64,000 bases of DNA from Ruminococcaceae bacterium BL-4 (GCA_902809935.1 LR778134.1:558001-622000); one strand, 5' to 3'; positions 8,173-18,175 are shown, counted from the first letter of the stretch. Notes: generated from the sequence alone by a model not told the origin. A program made the numbers and translations.

Positions 8173-8658
8173 TCAACGATCTTTTAAAGAATTAAGCAAA
8201 CCGCCCTTTTCAATAATATTCTGAATAAATGGAGGAAACGGCTGTGCCTGAAAAGTTTTTCCGAGTGTTTTGTCTAAAATTCTTCCGGAATCAAAATTCA
8301 CTTCCACTTCGTCGCCGTCTTTGATTTCCTGAGCAGCCTCGGGGCATTCCAAAATCGGCAGACCTATATTAATGGAATTACGATAAAAAATCCGTGCAAA
8401 AGTGCTAGCGATTACGCAGGAGATTCCGCTCGCTTTAATCGCAATCGGAGCATGTTCCCGAGAAGAGCCGCAACCAAAATTTTTATTTGCAACAATAATA
8501 TCGCCAGCTTTTACTTTTGATACAAATGTTGCATCAATATCTTCCATGCAGTGCTTTGCAAGCTCCTCATGAGAAGCTGTATTCAGGTATCGGGCCGGAA
8601 TAATAACATCCGTGTCTACATTGTCTCCATACTTATGAACCATTCCGTTAGCAATCAT
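8173..8658 (-). CDS. leuD: 3-isopropylmalate dehydratase small subunit
   Basis: LeuD pairs with LeuC to isomerise 2-isopropylmalate to 3-isopropylmalate in leucine synthesis. The 161-residue product has the small-subunit signature [11 protein letters not shown] near the N-terminus, [12 protein letters not shown] and the [14 protein letters not shown] segment, which form the swivelling domain over the LeuC Fe-S site. The length is typical of the short LeuD form found with LeuC2-type large subunits. It follows leuC after 18 bp and ends at a strong terminator. leuA and leuB are not in the window. Confidence 0.95.
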   Translation of the reverse strand: MIANGMVHKYGDNVDTDVIIPARYLNTASHEELAKHCMEDIDATFVSKVKAGDIIVANKNFGCGSSREHAPIAIKASGISCVIASTFARIFYRNSINIGLPILECPEAAQEIKDGDEVEVNFDSGRILDKTLGKTFQAQPFPPFIQNIIEKGGLLNSLKDR

Positions 8659-8676
8659 AAAAGCACGCTCCTTTCT

Positions 8677-9948
8677 TTAGTCAACCGCAGGCAGTTTAGC
8701 TGGATCAGTCAGGACTCCGGTTACCGCACTTGCTGCTGCAACCGCAGGGCTCGCCAGATAAACTTCGCTTTCTACATGGCCCATACGTCCGACAAAATTT
8801 CGATTAGTTGTAGAAACCGCGCGTTCCCCTTTTCCGAGGATTCCCATATAACCACCGAGACAAGGGCCGCAGGTAGGTGTGCTGACAACTGCTCCCGCCT
8901 CAATGAAGATTTCCAAAAGTCCTTCCCGCAGACAGTCCAGATAAATCTGCTGTGTCGCCGGAATCACAATGCAGCGCAATCCTTTTGCGACCTTGCGCCC
9001 TTTCAGAATAGCCGCCGCCGTACGCATATCTTCCATTCGGCCATTTGTACAGGAGCCGATCACCGCCTGATCCATTTTAACTCCCGCTGCCTCATCGATT
9101 GTCTTTGTATTTTCTGGCAGATGTGGAAAACTTACAGTCGGTCGAAGTGTATCAAGGTCGATCGTTACTTCGCGGATATATTCGGCATCCGGGTCGGCCG
9201 AATATATTTTGGGTTCTCTCTCGAAACGGCCTTTTTCATAAGCCAAAGTCACATCGTCCACCGGAAAAATTCCATTTTTCGCGCCGGCTTCGATTGCCAT
9301 ATTTGAGATACAAAGGCGGTCGTCCATCGAGAGTGCCTTGACCCCTTCACCCACAAACTCCAAAGATTGATACAAGGCCCCGTCCACACCGATTCCTCCG
9401 ATCAGGTGCAGAATCACATCTTTTCCTGAAACATAAGGTGGAAGCTTCCCTTTTAATACGACCTTGATTGCAGAAGGTACTTTAAACCATGCTTTTCCGC
9501 TGATCATGCCTGCTGCCATATCGGTACTTCCAACTCCGGTGGAAAATGCGCCTAAAGCGCCATAGGTACAGGTGTGGCTGTCTGCACCAATTACACAGTC
9601 TCCTGGCCCCACTAATCCTTGTTCCGGCAAAAGAGCATGTTCGATTCCCATTCTGCCTACATCAAAAAAGTTTTTAATATCATATTTTCCGGCAAAATTC
9701 CGTGTCTGCCGGCATTGTTCTGCAGCTTTAATATCTTTATTGGGCACAAAATGATCAAGAACCAAAGCAATGCGATTCTTATCGAAAATGCTCTGTGCAC
9801 CGCATTTTTCAAATTCATTGATTGCAACCGGACTCGTGATGTCATTCCCCAAAACCAGATCCAGTTTTGCCTCAATTAGCTGTCCGGCAGTCACATTTTC
9901 CAAGCCGGCATGCGCTGCTAAAATTTTCTGCGTCATGGTCATTCCCAC
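8677..9948 (-). CDS. leuC: 3-isopropylmalate dehydratase large subunit
   Basis: LeuC carries the 4Fe-4S cluster of isopropylmalate isomerase, an aconitase-family enzyme. The 423-residue sequence shows [26 protein letters not shown] and [10 protein letters not shown], which supply the three cluster cysteines. Length matches the roughly 420-residue LeuC/HacA-like group. I take the GTG at 9948 as the start: it lies nine bases after GGGAGG, whereas the in-frame ATG codons at 9942 and 9936 are too far from it. It is divergent from the Crp-type gene across a gap with a perfect inverted repeat, so that regulator is a plausible controller. Confidence 0.95.
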   Translation of the reverse strand: MGMTMTQKILAAHAGLENVTAGQLIEAKLDLVLGNDITSPVAINEFEKCGAQSIFDKNRIALVLDHFVPNKDIKAAEQCRQTRNFAGKYDIKNFFDVGRMGIEHALLPEQGLVGPGDCVIGADSHTCTYGALGAFSTGVGSTDMAAGMISGKAWFKVPSAIKVVLKGKLPPYVSGKDVILHLIGGIGVDGALYQSLEFVGEGVKALSMDDRLCISNMAIEAGAKNGIFPVDDVTLAYEKGRFEREPKIYSADPDAEYIREVTIDLDTLRPTVSFPHLPENTKTIDEAAGVKMDQAVIGSCTNGRMEDMRTAAAILKGRKVAKGLRCIVIPATQQIYLDCLREGLLEIFIEAGAVVSTPTCGPCLGGYMGILGKGERAVSTTNRNFVGRMGHVESEVYLASPAVAAASAVTGVLTDPAKLPAVD

Positions 9949-10004
9949 GGTTCAAGACCTCCCTTTATTTTGAATGATTTGAGTATAACAGATTTTTATT
10001 GATT

Positions 10005-10028
10005 AAATTGTAAACTATGATACAATTT
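10005..10028. promoter_or_regulatory. Inverted repeat operator in the leuC-crp gap
   Basis: AAATTGTA (10005-10012) and TACAATTT (10021-10028) are perfect 8-bp arms with an 8-bp spacer. The right arm contains the TACAAT -10 box of the Crp-type gene, whose -35 TTGATT lies 16 bp upstream (9999-10004). The position suits autoregulation and possible control of leuCD. The size and symmetry fit a dimeric Crp/Fnr-type regulator. Confidence 0.6.
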
Positions 10029-10056
10029 AAGAAGAATTTTTAAGGGGGAAATTGAT

Positions 10057-10692
10057 ATGCAAGAAGGAATGGATTTCCATTTTGAAACGCCCAAAAACGG
10101 CTGGTCAGATCTAATCAAAGGGCTTCCTGCAAAAACTTATGAAAAAGGAGAAATTCTTTATCTTCAAGGGCAGCAGGATTCTTATTTTTACTATCTCAAA
10201 TCAGGGAAAGTAAAAATTTTTCTGACTTCAGAAAAAGGCATGGAGAAAACGCTGACACAGCTTTCCCCGGATAGTCTTTTCGGAGAAGCAGCATTCTTGG
10301 ATGGTCTTCCGAGAATGTCTTCTGCAAAAGTGACGGAAAATGCCGAAGTCATTCCGATCGGGCGTGCGGAATTAGTTGCCCGATTCCGGGAATCTCCGAA
10401 TCTTGCGTTGCAGATGCTTCAATTTCTGGCAAAGACAGTACGAATGCTTTCTTCTCAAGTAGATACGATCAGCTTTCTGCCCGCAGAAACGCGCGTCTCT
10501 CAGCAACTTTTAGCACTTCCCCGAAAAAATGGCTGTGTTACCTGTACGCAGCAGGATCTAGCAGAATTGACCGGATCTTCCCGTGTAACGGTCAGTAGGG
10601 TAATCCGCCACTTTTCTGAAAAAGGATGGATTCACTGCAGCTACCGCTCCATCTGCATTTTGGACCCGGAAGCATTAGAAGGACTTTTATAA
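10057..10692 (+). CDS. Crp/Fnr family transcriptional regulator
   Basis: The 211-residue protein has an N-terminal cyclic-nucleotide-binding-like beta roll (about 20-120, with LFGEAAFLDGLPRMSSAKV) and a C-terminal helix-turn-helix (about 150-200, with QQDLAELTGSSRVTVSRVI). There is no N-terminal cysteine cluster, so it is not an oxygen-sensing Fnr of the Fe-S kind; the ligand is unknown. It starts at ATG 10057 after AAGGGGGAAA. Its promoter lies within an inverted repeat shared with the divergent leuC gene, which suggests autoregulation. It ends at a bidirectional terminator facing ilvD. Confidence 0.93.
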   Translation: MQEGMDFHFETPKNGWSDLIKGLPAKTYEKGEILYLQGQQDSYFYYLKSGKVKIFLTSEKGMEKTLTQLSPDSLFGEAAFLDGLPRMSSAKVTENAEVIPIGRAELVARFRESPNLALQMLQFLAKTVRMLSSQVDTISFLPAETRVSQQLLALPRKNGCVTCTQQDLAELTGSSRVTVSRVIRHFSEKGWIHCSYRSICILDPEALEGLL

Positions 10693-10737
10693 GTATTATT
10701 ATGTATGAAAGCCAAATGTAAAATCATAAAAACAGAT

Positions 10738-10781
10738 AAAAAATCCGGCTGATTTTCTCATAAAGAGTCAGCCGGATTTTT
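10738..10781 (+). terminator. Bidirectional terminator between crp-type gene and ilvD
   Basis: AAATCCGGCTGA pairs with TCAGCCGGATTT, with A and T runs on both sides, between two convergent genes. Confidence 0.88.
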
Positions 10782-10802
10782 CTATTCTTTTTACTTTTTC
10801 AT

Positions 10803-12449
10803 TTAATCAACAACTGCACCATGCATTCCGTCTGTCACCAATTTTGCATAGCGCTTCAGATACCCGGTTAATTTCTTTTCGGGCGCATGCCATTCTTTGC
10901 GGCGCTTTGCCATCTCTTCTTCCGAGATGCGCACTTTCAGCGTATTTTTCATGATATCAATTGAAATCAGGTCTCCATCTTTCACCAAAGCAATCGGGCC
11001 GCCGACTGCTGCTTCCGGAGAAACATGGCCAATCGCAGCGCCACGGGTCGCACCTGAAAAACGTCCGTCTGTAATCAACGCAACACTTTCTCCAAGGCCG
11101 CACCCCATAATTGCAGAGGTCGGATTCAGCATCTCTCGCATTCCAGGTCCGCCTTTGGGGCCTTCATAGCGAATGACAATTACATCTCCCTCATTAATCT
11201 TTCCTCCGGTAATTGCCGTCATTGCATCTTCTTCGCATTCAAAGACGCGTGCAGGCCCTTCATGCGCAAGCATAGAAGGTGACACTGCCGAGCGCTTTAC
11301 CACACAGCCTTCCGGTGCAAGATTGCCGTGCAGAACAGCAATTCCTCCGGTCGTGCTGTAAGGATTGTCAATGGGACGAATGACTTCGGGATCACGGTTT
11401 TTACAAGGTGCAATATTTTCTCCGACCGTTTTTCCGGTAACCGTCATCAAATCGGTATGAAGCAGATTCTTTTTCGTAAGCTCATTCATCACCGCATAAA
11501 CGCCGCCTGCCTCATTAAGGTCTTCCATATAAGTGTGGCCGGCCGGAGCCAAATGGCAAAGATTCGGCGTGCGGTCACTAATCTGATTTGCAATCGAGAG
11601 ATCAATCTCAATTCCGCATTCATGGGCGATCGCCGGTAAATGCAGCATACTGTTTGTACTGCAGCCGAGAGCCATATCCACTGTTAAAGCATTTTCAAAC
11701 GCTTCTTTTGTCATGATATCCCGAGGCAGAATATTTTTCTTTAAGAGCTCCATGACTTGCATTCCGGCGTGCTTTGCCAGCATCAAACGTTCGGAATAGA
11801 CTGCCGGGATTGTTCCGTTTCCTTTCAATCCCATTCCAAGAACTTCCGTCAGACAGTTCATCGAATTTGCGGTATACATTCCCGAACAAGAGCCGCAGGT
11901 CGGGCAGGTATGATATTCAAAATCTTTGAGTTTTGCTTCATCAATCTTCCCGACTGCAAAAGCGCCAGCTGCTTCACTTGCGCTGGAAAAGCTTGTTTTC
12001 TGCCCATCCACTCTACCGGCCATCATTGGGCCACCAGAAACAAATATTGTAGGAAGATTTAACCGCGCTGCCGCCATCAAGAGCCCAGGCACATTTTTAT
12101 CACAGTTCGGCACCATTACCAGTGCATCAAAGGCGTGGGCCAAAGCCATTGCTTCTGTGCTGTCGGCAATTAGTTCCCGGGTAACCAAAGAATATTTCAT
12201 CCCACGGTGTCCCATAGCAATTCCGTCGCAAACCGCAATCGCCGGAAAGGCCAAGGGGGTTCCGCCCGCCATGGAAACACCCATTTTAACAGCCTCCACA
12301 ATTTTATCCAGGTTCATATGTCCCGGAACAACCTCATTTTGTGAGCTAACAATTCCAATCAGAGGCCGCTCAATCTCTTCATCGGTTAAACCCAGCGCAT
12401 GGAAAAGCGCACGTTTAGGCATATCATTTCTGACTGCATCACTGTTCAT
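10803..12449 (-). CDS. ilvD: Dihydroxy-acid dehydratase
   Basis: IlvD dehydrates 2,3-dihydroxy acids to the 2-oxo acids that become valine, isoleucine and, through LeuCD, leucine. The 548-residue protein has the family hallmarks [37 protein letters not shown] (Fe-S ligands) and [21 protein letters not shown]. Length is normal. ATG 12449 follows AAGGAG. A promoter (TTTACA, 18 bp, TATAAT on the minus strand) lies at 12535-12506. It shares orientation and pathway with leuCD but is separated from it by the Crp-type gene, so the two branched-chain units are separate transcripts. Confidence 0.96.
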   Translation of the reverse strand: MNSDAVRNDMPKRALFHALGLTDEEIERPLIGIVSSQNEVVPGHMNLDKIVEAVKMGVSMAGGTPLAFPAIAVCDGIAMGHRGMKYSLVTRELIADSTEAMALAHAFDALVMVPNCDKNVPGLLMAAARLNLPTIFVSGGPMMAGRVDGQKTSFSSASEAAGAFAVGKIDEAKLKDFEYHTCPTCGSCSGMYTANSMNCLTEVLGMGLKGNGTIPAVYSERLMLAKHAGMQVMELLKKNILPRDIMTKEAFENALTVDMALGCSTNSMLHLPAIAHECGIEIDLSIANQISDRTPNLCHLAPAGHTYMEDLNEAGGVYAVMNELTKKNLLHTDLMTVTGKTVGENIAPCKNRDPEVIRPIDNPYSTTGGIAVLHGNLAPEGCVVKRSAVSPSMLAHEGPARVFECEEDAMTAITGGKINEGDVIVIRYEGPKGGPGMREMLNPTSAIMGCGLGESVALITDGRFSGATRGAAIGHVSPEAAVGGPIALVKDGDLISIDIMKNTLKVRISEEEMAKRRKEWHAPEKKLTGYLKRYAKLVTDGMHGAVVD

Positions 12450-12505
12450 GATTCTACACTCCTTTGATTTTTTCGGAAAATCCCCCCGAAATTTTTATTG
12501 TTTCG

Positions 12506-12535
12506 ATTATAGCACAAGAAAAAAGCACTTGTAAA
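12506..12535 (-). promoter_or_regulatory. Promoter of ilvD
   Basis: On the minus strand TTTACA (12535-12530) and TATAAT (12511-12506) are 18 bp apart. The -35 lies within CTTGT-N5-ACAAG (12528-12542), and TTGTAAAC there also occurs in the leuC-crp operator. Confidence 0.65.
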
Positions 12536-12643
12536 CAACAAGCGTTACACTCTCTTAAAAAGAGTCGGTATTTGGTATCCACAGAAAAAGCAACACAAAA
12601 CAAAGTAATCAGTCTTTCGCTCCTTTCATTTTATTGCAAAACG

Positions 12644-12683
12644 AAGCAGGATTGCTTAATTTTTTAAGTGATCCTGCTTTTTC
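12644..12683 (+). terminator. Orphan intrinsic terminator upstream of gltS
   Basis: AAGCAGGATTGCTTAA (12644-12659) pairs, with two mismatches, with the segment at 12664-12679, followed by TTTTTCT on the plus strand. No plus-strand gene lies upstream, since ilvD reads away. It may end a small RNA starting between ilvD and here, or protect gltS from read-in. The rest of 12450-12865 holds the ilvD and gltS promoters and no convincing ORF. Confidence 0.6.
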
Positions 12684-12768
12684 TCGTCAAAGATCAAGAA
12701 AAAAAGCCGTATAAAAATCCAACCGATGGGATTCCTAAATAAAATTAGACGTTTCTTTGACGGACTTT

Positions 12769-12777
12769 TGCTATACT
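12769..12777 (+). promoter_or_regulatory. Extended -10 promoter of gltS
   Basis: TGCTATACT (12769-12777) is an extended -10 element about 90 bases before the gltS start. No good -35 is seen. The leader then contains a small TCGGTT/AACCGA hairpin near 12798-12820. Confidence 0.5.
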
Positions 12778-12865
12778 CGAATAGAAAGCAGTAGAATTCG
12801 GTTGGTCACCAAAACCGAGTCTACAAAACACGGGATTTTAACTATGTAGGGAGGTATTTTTTAGA

Positions 12866-14107
12866 ATGACTTTTGAAACCATCGACAATGTCCTTCAGAT
12901 CAGTGCCAACTCCGTTATGACCATCGCTATGGCGGCAGTTCTTCTGCTGATCGGCTACTTTGTAAACAGCAAAGTCAGTTTTCTCCGCAAATACTGTATC
13001 CCTGCGCCGGTGGTAGGTGGTTTTCTGTTTATGTTTATCACCTTTTTGGGCCATATGAGCGGAACGTTCTCCTTTAAGTTTGACTCGTCTTTTCAGGATC
13101 CGTTCATGCTGGCATTCTTTACCACAGTCGGATTGGGTGCAAGCTTTGCACTGCTCAAAAAAGGCGGCCTGCTGCTGATTATTTACTGGCTTTGCGCAGG
13201 CGTTATTTCCATCTTTCAAAACATTATTGGTATTGCAGTCGGTTCTGCAGTTGGTCTGCAGGCGCCCTATTCCTTATTAGCCAGTGCAATCTCCATGATC
13301 GGCGGTCACGGCGCAGCTCTTGCTTATGGCAATACATTCGCGCAGATGGGCTATGCCCCCGCACCTCTGGTTGGCGCTGCCACCGCTACATTCGGATTGA
13401 TTTTGGCTGTTCTGGTAGGCGGGCCGGTCGGACGCAGATTAATTGAAAAATATCACCTCAAACCTGACGAAAGTGAAAACTTCGATACCGACGTCACCTC
13501 TGTAAACGCTATAACCTCTGAAAAACGCAATGGCCTCGACGTTATGAAAAATGTAACCGCTATTCTCGTCTGCATGGCTCTTGGCATGGTAGTTTCCAAA
13601 TGGATTGGCGGCCTGATCGGCATGAGCTTCCCCACTTATGTTGGCGCAATGTTTATCGCGGTCATTCTGCGCAATATCAATGAAAAAACTCATTTTTATA
13701 AATTTGATTTTTCGCTGGTCGAAGGTATCGGCGACGTCATGCTGAACTTATATCTGTCGATCGCAATGATGACGCTGCGTTTGTGGGAGCTTGCAGATCT
13801 CGTCGGCGGCGTGCTGATCATCCTCGTCTGTCAGGTAATCTTTATGGTTCTTGTTAGCTACTTTATTATCTTCCGCATTCTCGGTAAAAACTACGATGCG
13901 GCTGTTATGTGTGCCGGCCTCTGCGGTCATGGACTTGGCGCAACCCCGTCTGCCATTGTCAACATGACTGCAATTAACGAACGCTACGGAATGTCCCGCC
14001 GTGCAATGATGATCGTCCCGATCGTCGGCGCATTCCTCGTAGATATTATCTATCAGCCGCAAACGATCTGGTTTATTAAGACATTTGTCCACGTGATCAC
14101 GGGCTGA
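12866..14107 (+). CDS. gltS: Sodium/glutamate symporter
   Basis: GltS-family carriers move glutamate across the membrane with sodium. This 413-residue protein is almost wholly hydrophobic, with about ten to eleven transmembrane segments in two inverted halves. The reentrant-loop signatures are SMIGGHGAALAYG in the first half and CGHGLGATPSAIVNM in the second, both typical of the family. It starts at ATG 12866 after GGGAGG. The gene heads the ftcD-fchA-hutD-fhs cluster, where glutamate is the by-product of formiminoglutamate breakdown. That neighbourhood suggests it handles glutamate, or possibly formiminoglutamate itself; the latter is inference. Confidence 0.93.
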   Translation: MTFETIDNVLQISANSVMTIAMAAVLLLIGYFVNSKVSFLRKYCIPAPVVGGFLFMFITFLGHMSGTFSFKFDSSFQDPFMLAFFTTVGLGASFALLKKGGLLLIIYWLCAGVISIFQNIIGIAVGSAVGLQAPYSLLASAISMIGGHGAALAYGNTFAQMGYAPAPLVGAATATFGLILAVLVGGPVGRRLIEKYHLKPDESENFDTDVTSVNAITSEKRNGLDVMKNVTAILVCMALGMVVSKWIGGLIGMSFPTYVGAMFIAVILRNINEKTHFYKFDFSLVEGIGDVMLNLYLSIAMMTLRLWELADLVGGVLIILVCQVIFMVLVSYFIIFRILGKNYDAAVMCAGLCGHGLGATPSAIVNMTAINERYGMSRRAMMIVPIVGAFLVDIIYQPQTIWFIKTFVHVITG

Positions 14108-14165
14108 TTTCTGTTGCGAAATACTTTTCTTTCGATAAAATCAAATCATAGGAGGATCATTAAAA

Positions 14166-15068
14166 ATGGCAAAACTTGTTGAATGCATTCCGAATTTCAG
14201 TGAGGGGCGCAACCATGCAGTTCTAGATGCTTTAGTTGCTGTTGCAAAAAGCGTTCCCGGCTGCACCTTGATGGATGTGCAGTCCGACCCAACGCATAAC
14301 CGTTCCGTATTTACTTTGGTAGGTTCCCCCGAAGGAATCGAAGAAGTCTCTTTTCAGCTCTGCAAAAAAGCTGCAGAACTCATTGATATGAGAAAGCATG
14401 AAGGCGCTCATCCCCGGATGGGTGCTACCGATGTCATTCCGTTTGTGCCGACAATCGGCATGACCGTTGAAGAGTGCGTTGAGCTCTCAAAACGCGTTGC
14501 AAAACGCATTTGGGAAGAACTGCAGATTCCTAGCTTTCTCTACGAAGATTCCGCTACAACGCCCGAGCGCCGAAATCTGGCTACCGTTCGCAAAGGCCAA
14601 TTTGAAGGAATGCCCGAAAAGCTTCTGCTCCCCGAATGGAAACCCGACTACGGTGAGCGCAAAATTCATCCAACAGCCGGCATTACTGCAATCGGCGCCC
14701 GGATGCCGCTGGTTGCGTTTAACGTGAACCTTGGGACCTCCGACGTACAGATCGCCAAGAAAATTGCAAAGGTTGTCCGCGCTTCTTCCGGCGGATTCAA
14801 ATACTGCAAAGCAATCGGCCTGCTTTTGGAAGACCGCAATATAGCGCAGGTCTCCATGAACATGGTAAACTACGAAGGCACCCCACTCTACCGGGTATTC
14901 GAAGTCATTCGTGCCGAAGCACAACGCTGGGGTGTTCCGATTATCGGCAGCGAAGTTGTCGGTCTGACTCCTGCAAAGGCCTTGGTGGACTGTGCGGAAT
15001 ATTATCTGAAGATTGAAAATTTTGACTATCACAAACAGGTCATGGAAAATCATCTCATTAACGGTTAA
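14166..15068 (+). CDS. ftcD: Glutamate formimidoyltransferase (first copy)
   Basis: FtcD transfers the formimino group of N-formimino-L-glutamate to tetrahydrofolate, giving glutamate and 5-formimino-THF. The 300-residue product contains only the two transferase domains (no fused cyclodeaminase), opening with ECIPNFSEGRN and containing MRKHEGAHPRMGATDVIPF, the conserved active-site region with its histidine. The cyclodeaminase is supplied by the next gene, as in other Clostridia. It starts at ATG 14166 behind AGGAGG, 58 bp after gltS. A paralogue lies at 18966-19862. A related enzyme acts on formiminoglycine in purine fermenters, so substrate choice is not certain. Confidence 0.92.
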   Translation: MAKLVECIPNFSEGRNHAVLDALVAVAKSVPGCTLMDVQSDPTHNRSVFTLVGSPEGIEEVSFQLCKKAAELIDMRKHEGAHPRMGATDVIPFVPTIGMTVEECVELSKRVAKRIWEELQIPSFLYEDSATTPERRNLATVRKGQFEGMPEKLLLPEWKPDYGERKIHPTAGITAIGARMPLVAFNVNLGTSDVQIAKKIAKVVRASSGGFKYCKAIGLLLEDRNIAQVSMNMVNYEGTPLYRVFEVIRAEAQRWGVPIIGSEVVGLTPAKALVDCAEYYLKIENFDYHKQVMENHLING

Positions 15069-15090
15069 ATCCATAAAGGAGAATATAAAA

Positions 15091-15717
15091 ATGAAGCTTG
15101 TTGACGATACCGTCACCGGTTTTACCAATCTGATGGCTTCTTCCGAGCCGGCCCCAGGAGGCGGCTCCGCTGCTGCGCTGGAAGGGGCTCTGGGTGCGGC
15201 TCTTACCGCAATGGTATGCGCTCTGACACAGGGGAAGAAAAAATACGCTGCATTTGAGGATTTGGCAAAAGAAACCGAACAGAAAGCCAATGTGCTCAAA
15301 GAACGCTATCTGGACGTTCTTGATCGGGATACCGATGCTTTTCATAAGGTCAGCGCTGTTTTCGCCATGCCGAAAAACACCGACGATGAAAAAGCAGTGC
15401 GCAGCGAAGCCATGCAGAAAGCTCTGAAAGGCTGCACCGAGACTCCTTTTGAAATAATGGAACTCGCCTGCGAAACACTAGATCTTGTAACCGGAATTTT
15501 GGATTGCTCCAATGTGAGCGCCAAAAGCGACCTTGGCTGCGCCGCGCTCAGTCTCAAATCGGCTGCACAATGCGCATGGCTCAACGTTCTCATCAATCTC
15601 GGAGGAATCAAAGACTCCGAATTTGTAGATACCTATCGCAAAAACGGAGCGGCTTTGTTGGAGAAGGCCATAAAATCAGCCGACAGCATCTACCTAAACG
15701 TTGTAGCTTCTCTTTGA
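15091..15717 (+). CDS. fchA: Formimidoyl-THF cyclodeaminase
   Basis: FchA converts 5-formimino-THF to 5,10-methenyl-THF and ammonia. The 208-residue helical protein starts MKLVDDTVTGF and has SSEPAPGGGSAAALEGALGAAL, the glycine-rich folate-binding loop of the family, and SDLGCAALSLKSAAQ near the C-terminus. The correct start is ATG 15091, preceded by AAAGGAGA; in-frame ATGs further upstream lie inside ftcD. It follows ftcD by 22 bp, so the two enzymes that act in sequence are made together. Confidence 0.94.
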   Translation: MKLVDDTVTGFTNLMASSEPAPGGGSAAALEGALGAALTAMVCALTQGKKKYAAFEDLAKETEQKANVLKERYLDVLDRDTDAFHKVSAVFAMPKNTDDEKAVRSEAMQKALKGCTETPFEIMELACETLDLVTGILDCSNVSAKSDLGCAALSLKSAAQCAWLNVLINLGGIKDSEFVDTYRKNGAALLEKAIKSADSIYLNVVASL

Positions 15718-15746
15718 CCGACTGATTTTTAGAAAGAAGGCTTTTT

Positions 15747-16364
15747 ATGGAACCGCTGATCCGTCATATTTTCCCCTCTGATTTTGTCGTCAGCAGTTGG
15801 AGCGGCGGAACCACTTCGCAGATTGCGATCGCCCCCCAAAACGCGCAATACGCAGAACGTGATTTTCTTTGGCGTCTCAGCACTGCCACCGTCAATGTTC
15901 AGGAATCGGATTTTACCATGCTGCCGGATTATTTCCGCTATATTTCCCTATTAAAAGGAAAAATACGTCTTTCTCACAATGATGGAAAAGTTCTCTCACT
16001 TTCTCCCTATGAGATTCACGCGTTTGATGGCGGCAGCGCTACCCATTCGGAAGGAACCTGTGTAGATTTTAACCTGATGCTGCGAAAAGGAGTCTGCAAG
16101 GGGAATCTTTTCTGCCTGCATTTAGCCGAAAATACAGAAATGACCATTCCGGCTGCCCCCTTCACAAACGATCATCACTATACAACGGTTGTCTATGCAG
16201 CGAAAGGCAGCGGCACGCTCTCTGCGAGAACTGCCTCTCAAGCGTTTTCCTGCAAAGAAGCTGTTATGATCTCAGAATTTTCTGCGCCTTTACTTTTAAA
16301 GAGCCATAAATCTTCTATTTTTATGATCGCCGAAATAGACACACCGCTCTCAGCTCCGATTTAA
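15747..16364 (+). CDS. hutD: HutD/Ves family protein
   Basis: HutD-family proteins are small cupin-fold proteins found in histidine-utilisation operons; their biochemical role is not settled, and a control or small-ligand binding function has been suggested for HutD. The 205-residue protein has the typical opening SSWSGGTTSQIAIAP and the YAERDFLWRLSTATV segment. It lies 29 bp after fchA with its own AGAAAGAAGG-like site at 15733-15742. Its presence supports reading the ftcD-fchA pair as part of histidine (formiminoglutamate) breakdown even though hutH, hutU and hutI are absent here. Confidence 0.85.
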   Translation: MEPLIRHIFPSDFVVSSWSGGTTSQIAIAPQNAQYAERDFLWRLSTATVNVQESDFTMLPDYFRYISLLKGKIRLSHNDGKVLSLSPYEIHAFDGGSATHSEGTCVDFNLMLRKGVCKGNLFCLHLAENTEMTIPAAPFTNDHHYTTVVYAAKGSGTLSARTASQAFSCKEAVMISEFSAPLLLKSHKSSIFMIAEIDTPLSAPI

Positions 16365-16386
16365 AAATCATTTCTACAATTTCATT

Positions 16387-16441
16387 AGAAGATCACCATG
16401 CCCGGGTCCGAAAATGATTTCGCTCTTGGGCATTATCTTCA
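16387..16441 (+). promoter_or_regulatory. Long two-part stem-loop in the hutD-fhs gap
   Basis: GAAGAT at the left pairs with ATCTTC at the right, and ATGCCC with GGGCAT inside, around a central GAAA/TTTC pair. It lies between the hutD stop and the fhs ribosome binding site. It does not match the ZTP or THF riboswitch wording I know. It could be a processing or attenuation hairpin. Confidence 0.45.
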
Positions 16442-16495
16442 TCATTTTTCATTTGGCACTCATTTGTGAGACCGACAAAAGGAGGAATTATCGTT

Positions 16496-18160
16496 ATGAA
16501 GACCGATATAGAGATCGCCCAGGAAGCAACTATGGAACCGATCGAAAGAATCGCAGAAAAGCTGGGGATTTCGAAAGACAATCTGGAATTATACGGGCGC
16601 GGAAAAGCGAAACTAGACATTCATTCTTTAAAAGAAAAGCCCCAAAAAGGCAAGCTGATTCTTGTCACCGCCATCAATCCAACTCCTGCGGGTGAGGGAA
16701 AAACCACCACCAGTGTCGGTTTGGCAGATGCCCTCTCCCGACTCGGAAAATCTACTGTTGTCTGCCTGCGTGAGCCCAGCCTCGGTCCAGTATTCGGCAT
16801 AAAAGGAGGCGCTGCCGGCGGCGGTTATGCGCAGGTCATCCCTATGGAAGAAATCAACCTCCACTTTACAGGCGATTTTCATGCCATCGGCGCTGCCAAT
16901 AACCTTTTGGCTGCCCTGATTGACAACCACATCCAACAAGGAAATGCGCTCAACATTGATGTGCGCAGGATTGTTTGGAAGCGCGTCGTCGATATGAATG
17001 ACCGTCAGCTTCGCCACATCGTCTGTGGCCTTGGCGGAAAAGCTAATGGCGTTCCCCGCGAAGATGGCTTCGATATCACGGTAGCTTCGGAGATTATGGC
17101 GGTGCTGTGCCTCTCTACCAGCCTTTTGGACCTCAAAGCGCGGCTCGCAAAGATGGTGGTAGCCTATACGAGAAATGACGAACCCATCACAGCCCACGAT
17201 CTTCATGCCGAAGGCGCTATGGCAGCTCTTTTAAAGGACGCTATCAAACCAAACCTTGTACAAACACTTGAACATACGCCCGCATTGATTCATGGTGGTC
17301 CCTTTGCCAATATCGCCCATGGCTGCAATTCCATCTCCGCCACACAGACCGGATTAAAGCTTGCCGATTATGTGGTCACGGAAGCCGGATTCGGCGCCGA
17401 CCTGGGCGCTGAAAAATTCATCGATATCAAATGCCGCGCCGGTGGATTCACTCCTGATGCAGCAGTAATCGTCGCTACTGTACGCGCATTAAAGCATCAT
17501 GGCAGCGTGCAAAAGGCAGATCTTGGAAAAGAGGATCTCGTTGCTTTGGAAAAGGGGTTGCCGAACCTTCTGCGTCATGTGGAAAATATCACAAAAGTCT
17601 TTGGGCTGCCCTGCGTAGTCGCAATCAACGCCTTCGCTACAGATACCCCCGCTGAATTAAACCTCATCAAGCAGAAATGCCACGAATTAGGCGTCAATGT
17701 AGCAATGAGCGAAGTCTGGGCAAAAGGCGGAGCAGGCGGCGAAGATCTGGCAAAAGAAGTTTTGCGGCTCTGCGAAACAAAGAGCGAGTGCCGGTTTTGT
17801 TATGATGTAAATGATTCGATCCCCGACAAACTCAACGCCATTGCGAAAAAGATTTATCACGCGGACGGTGTTGATCTGACGGGTCCTGCTAAAAAGCAGC
17901 TCAAACTTCTTACTGATCTCCATTTTGACAAGCTGCCGATTTGCATGGCAAAAACCCAGTATTCCTTCTCGGACGATGCGACGCTTCTCGGCGCACCCAA
18001 TGGTTTCCGCATTACGGTGAAAAACCTGAAAGTCAACGCCGGCGCTGGATTTTTGATGGCGCAGGCCGGTGACATCATGACAATGCCGGGCCTTCCAAAA
18101 GTTCCCGCTGCAAATAAGATCGACATTGACGAATCCGGAAAGATCACCGGTCTCTTCTAA
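16496..18160 (+). CDS. fhs: Formate-tetrahydrofolate ligase
   Basis: Fhs joins formate, ATP and THF to make 10-formyl-THF, and in anaerobes can run backwards to recover ATP. The 554-residue protein has the N-terminal nucleotide loop [55 protein letters not shown] and [14 protein letters not shown], all standard. I start it at ATG 16496 because AAAGGAGGA lies ten bases upstream; the in-frame ATG at 16466 precedes that site. Placed after ftcD-fchA-hutD, it completes a route from the formimino carbon to formate plus ATP, given a methenyl-THF cyclohydrolase elsewhere. Confidence 0.96.
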   Translation: MKTDIEIAQEATMEPIERIAEKLGISKDNLELYGRGKAKLDIHSLKEKPQKGKLILVTAINPTPAGEGKTTTSVGLADALSRLGKSTVVCLREPSLGPVFGIKGGAAGGGYAQVIPMEEINLHFTGDFHAIGAANNLLAALIDNHIQQGNALNIDVRRIVWKRVVDMNDRQLRHIVCGLGGKANGVPREDGFDITVASEIMAVLCLSTSLLDLKARLAKMVVAYTRNDEPITAHDLHAEGAMAALLKDAIKPNLVQTLEHTPALIHGGPFANIAHGCNSISATQTGLKLADYVVTEAGFGADLGAEKFIDIKCRAGGFTPDAAVIVATVRALKHHGSVQKADLGKEDLVALEKGLPNLLRHVENITKVFGLPCVVAINAFATDTPAELNLIKQKCHELGVNVAMSEVWAKGGAGGEDLAKEVLRLCETKSECRFCYDVNDSIPDKLNAIAKKIYHADGVDLTGPAKKQLKLLTDLHFDKLPICMAKTQYSFSDDATLLGAPNGFRITVKNLKVNAGAGFLMAQAGDIMTMPGLPKVPAANKIDIDESGKITGLF

Positions 18161-18175
18161 AAAAGTCACACAGAA

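Noticed and set aside
12450-12865. T-box leader for ilvD or gltS
   Set aside because: No T-box AGGGTGGNACCGCG block or specifier loop could be found on either strand.
16365-16495. ZTP riboswitch ahead of fhs
   Set aside because: The conserved GGGTCGTG and CCGCCTGGGC-type blocks are absent.
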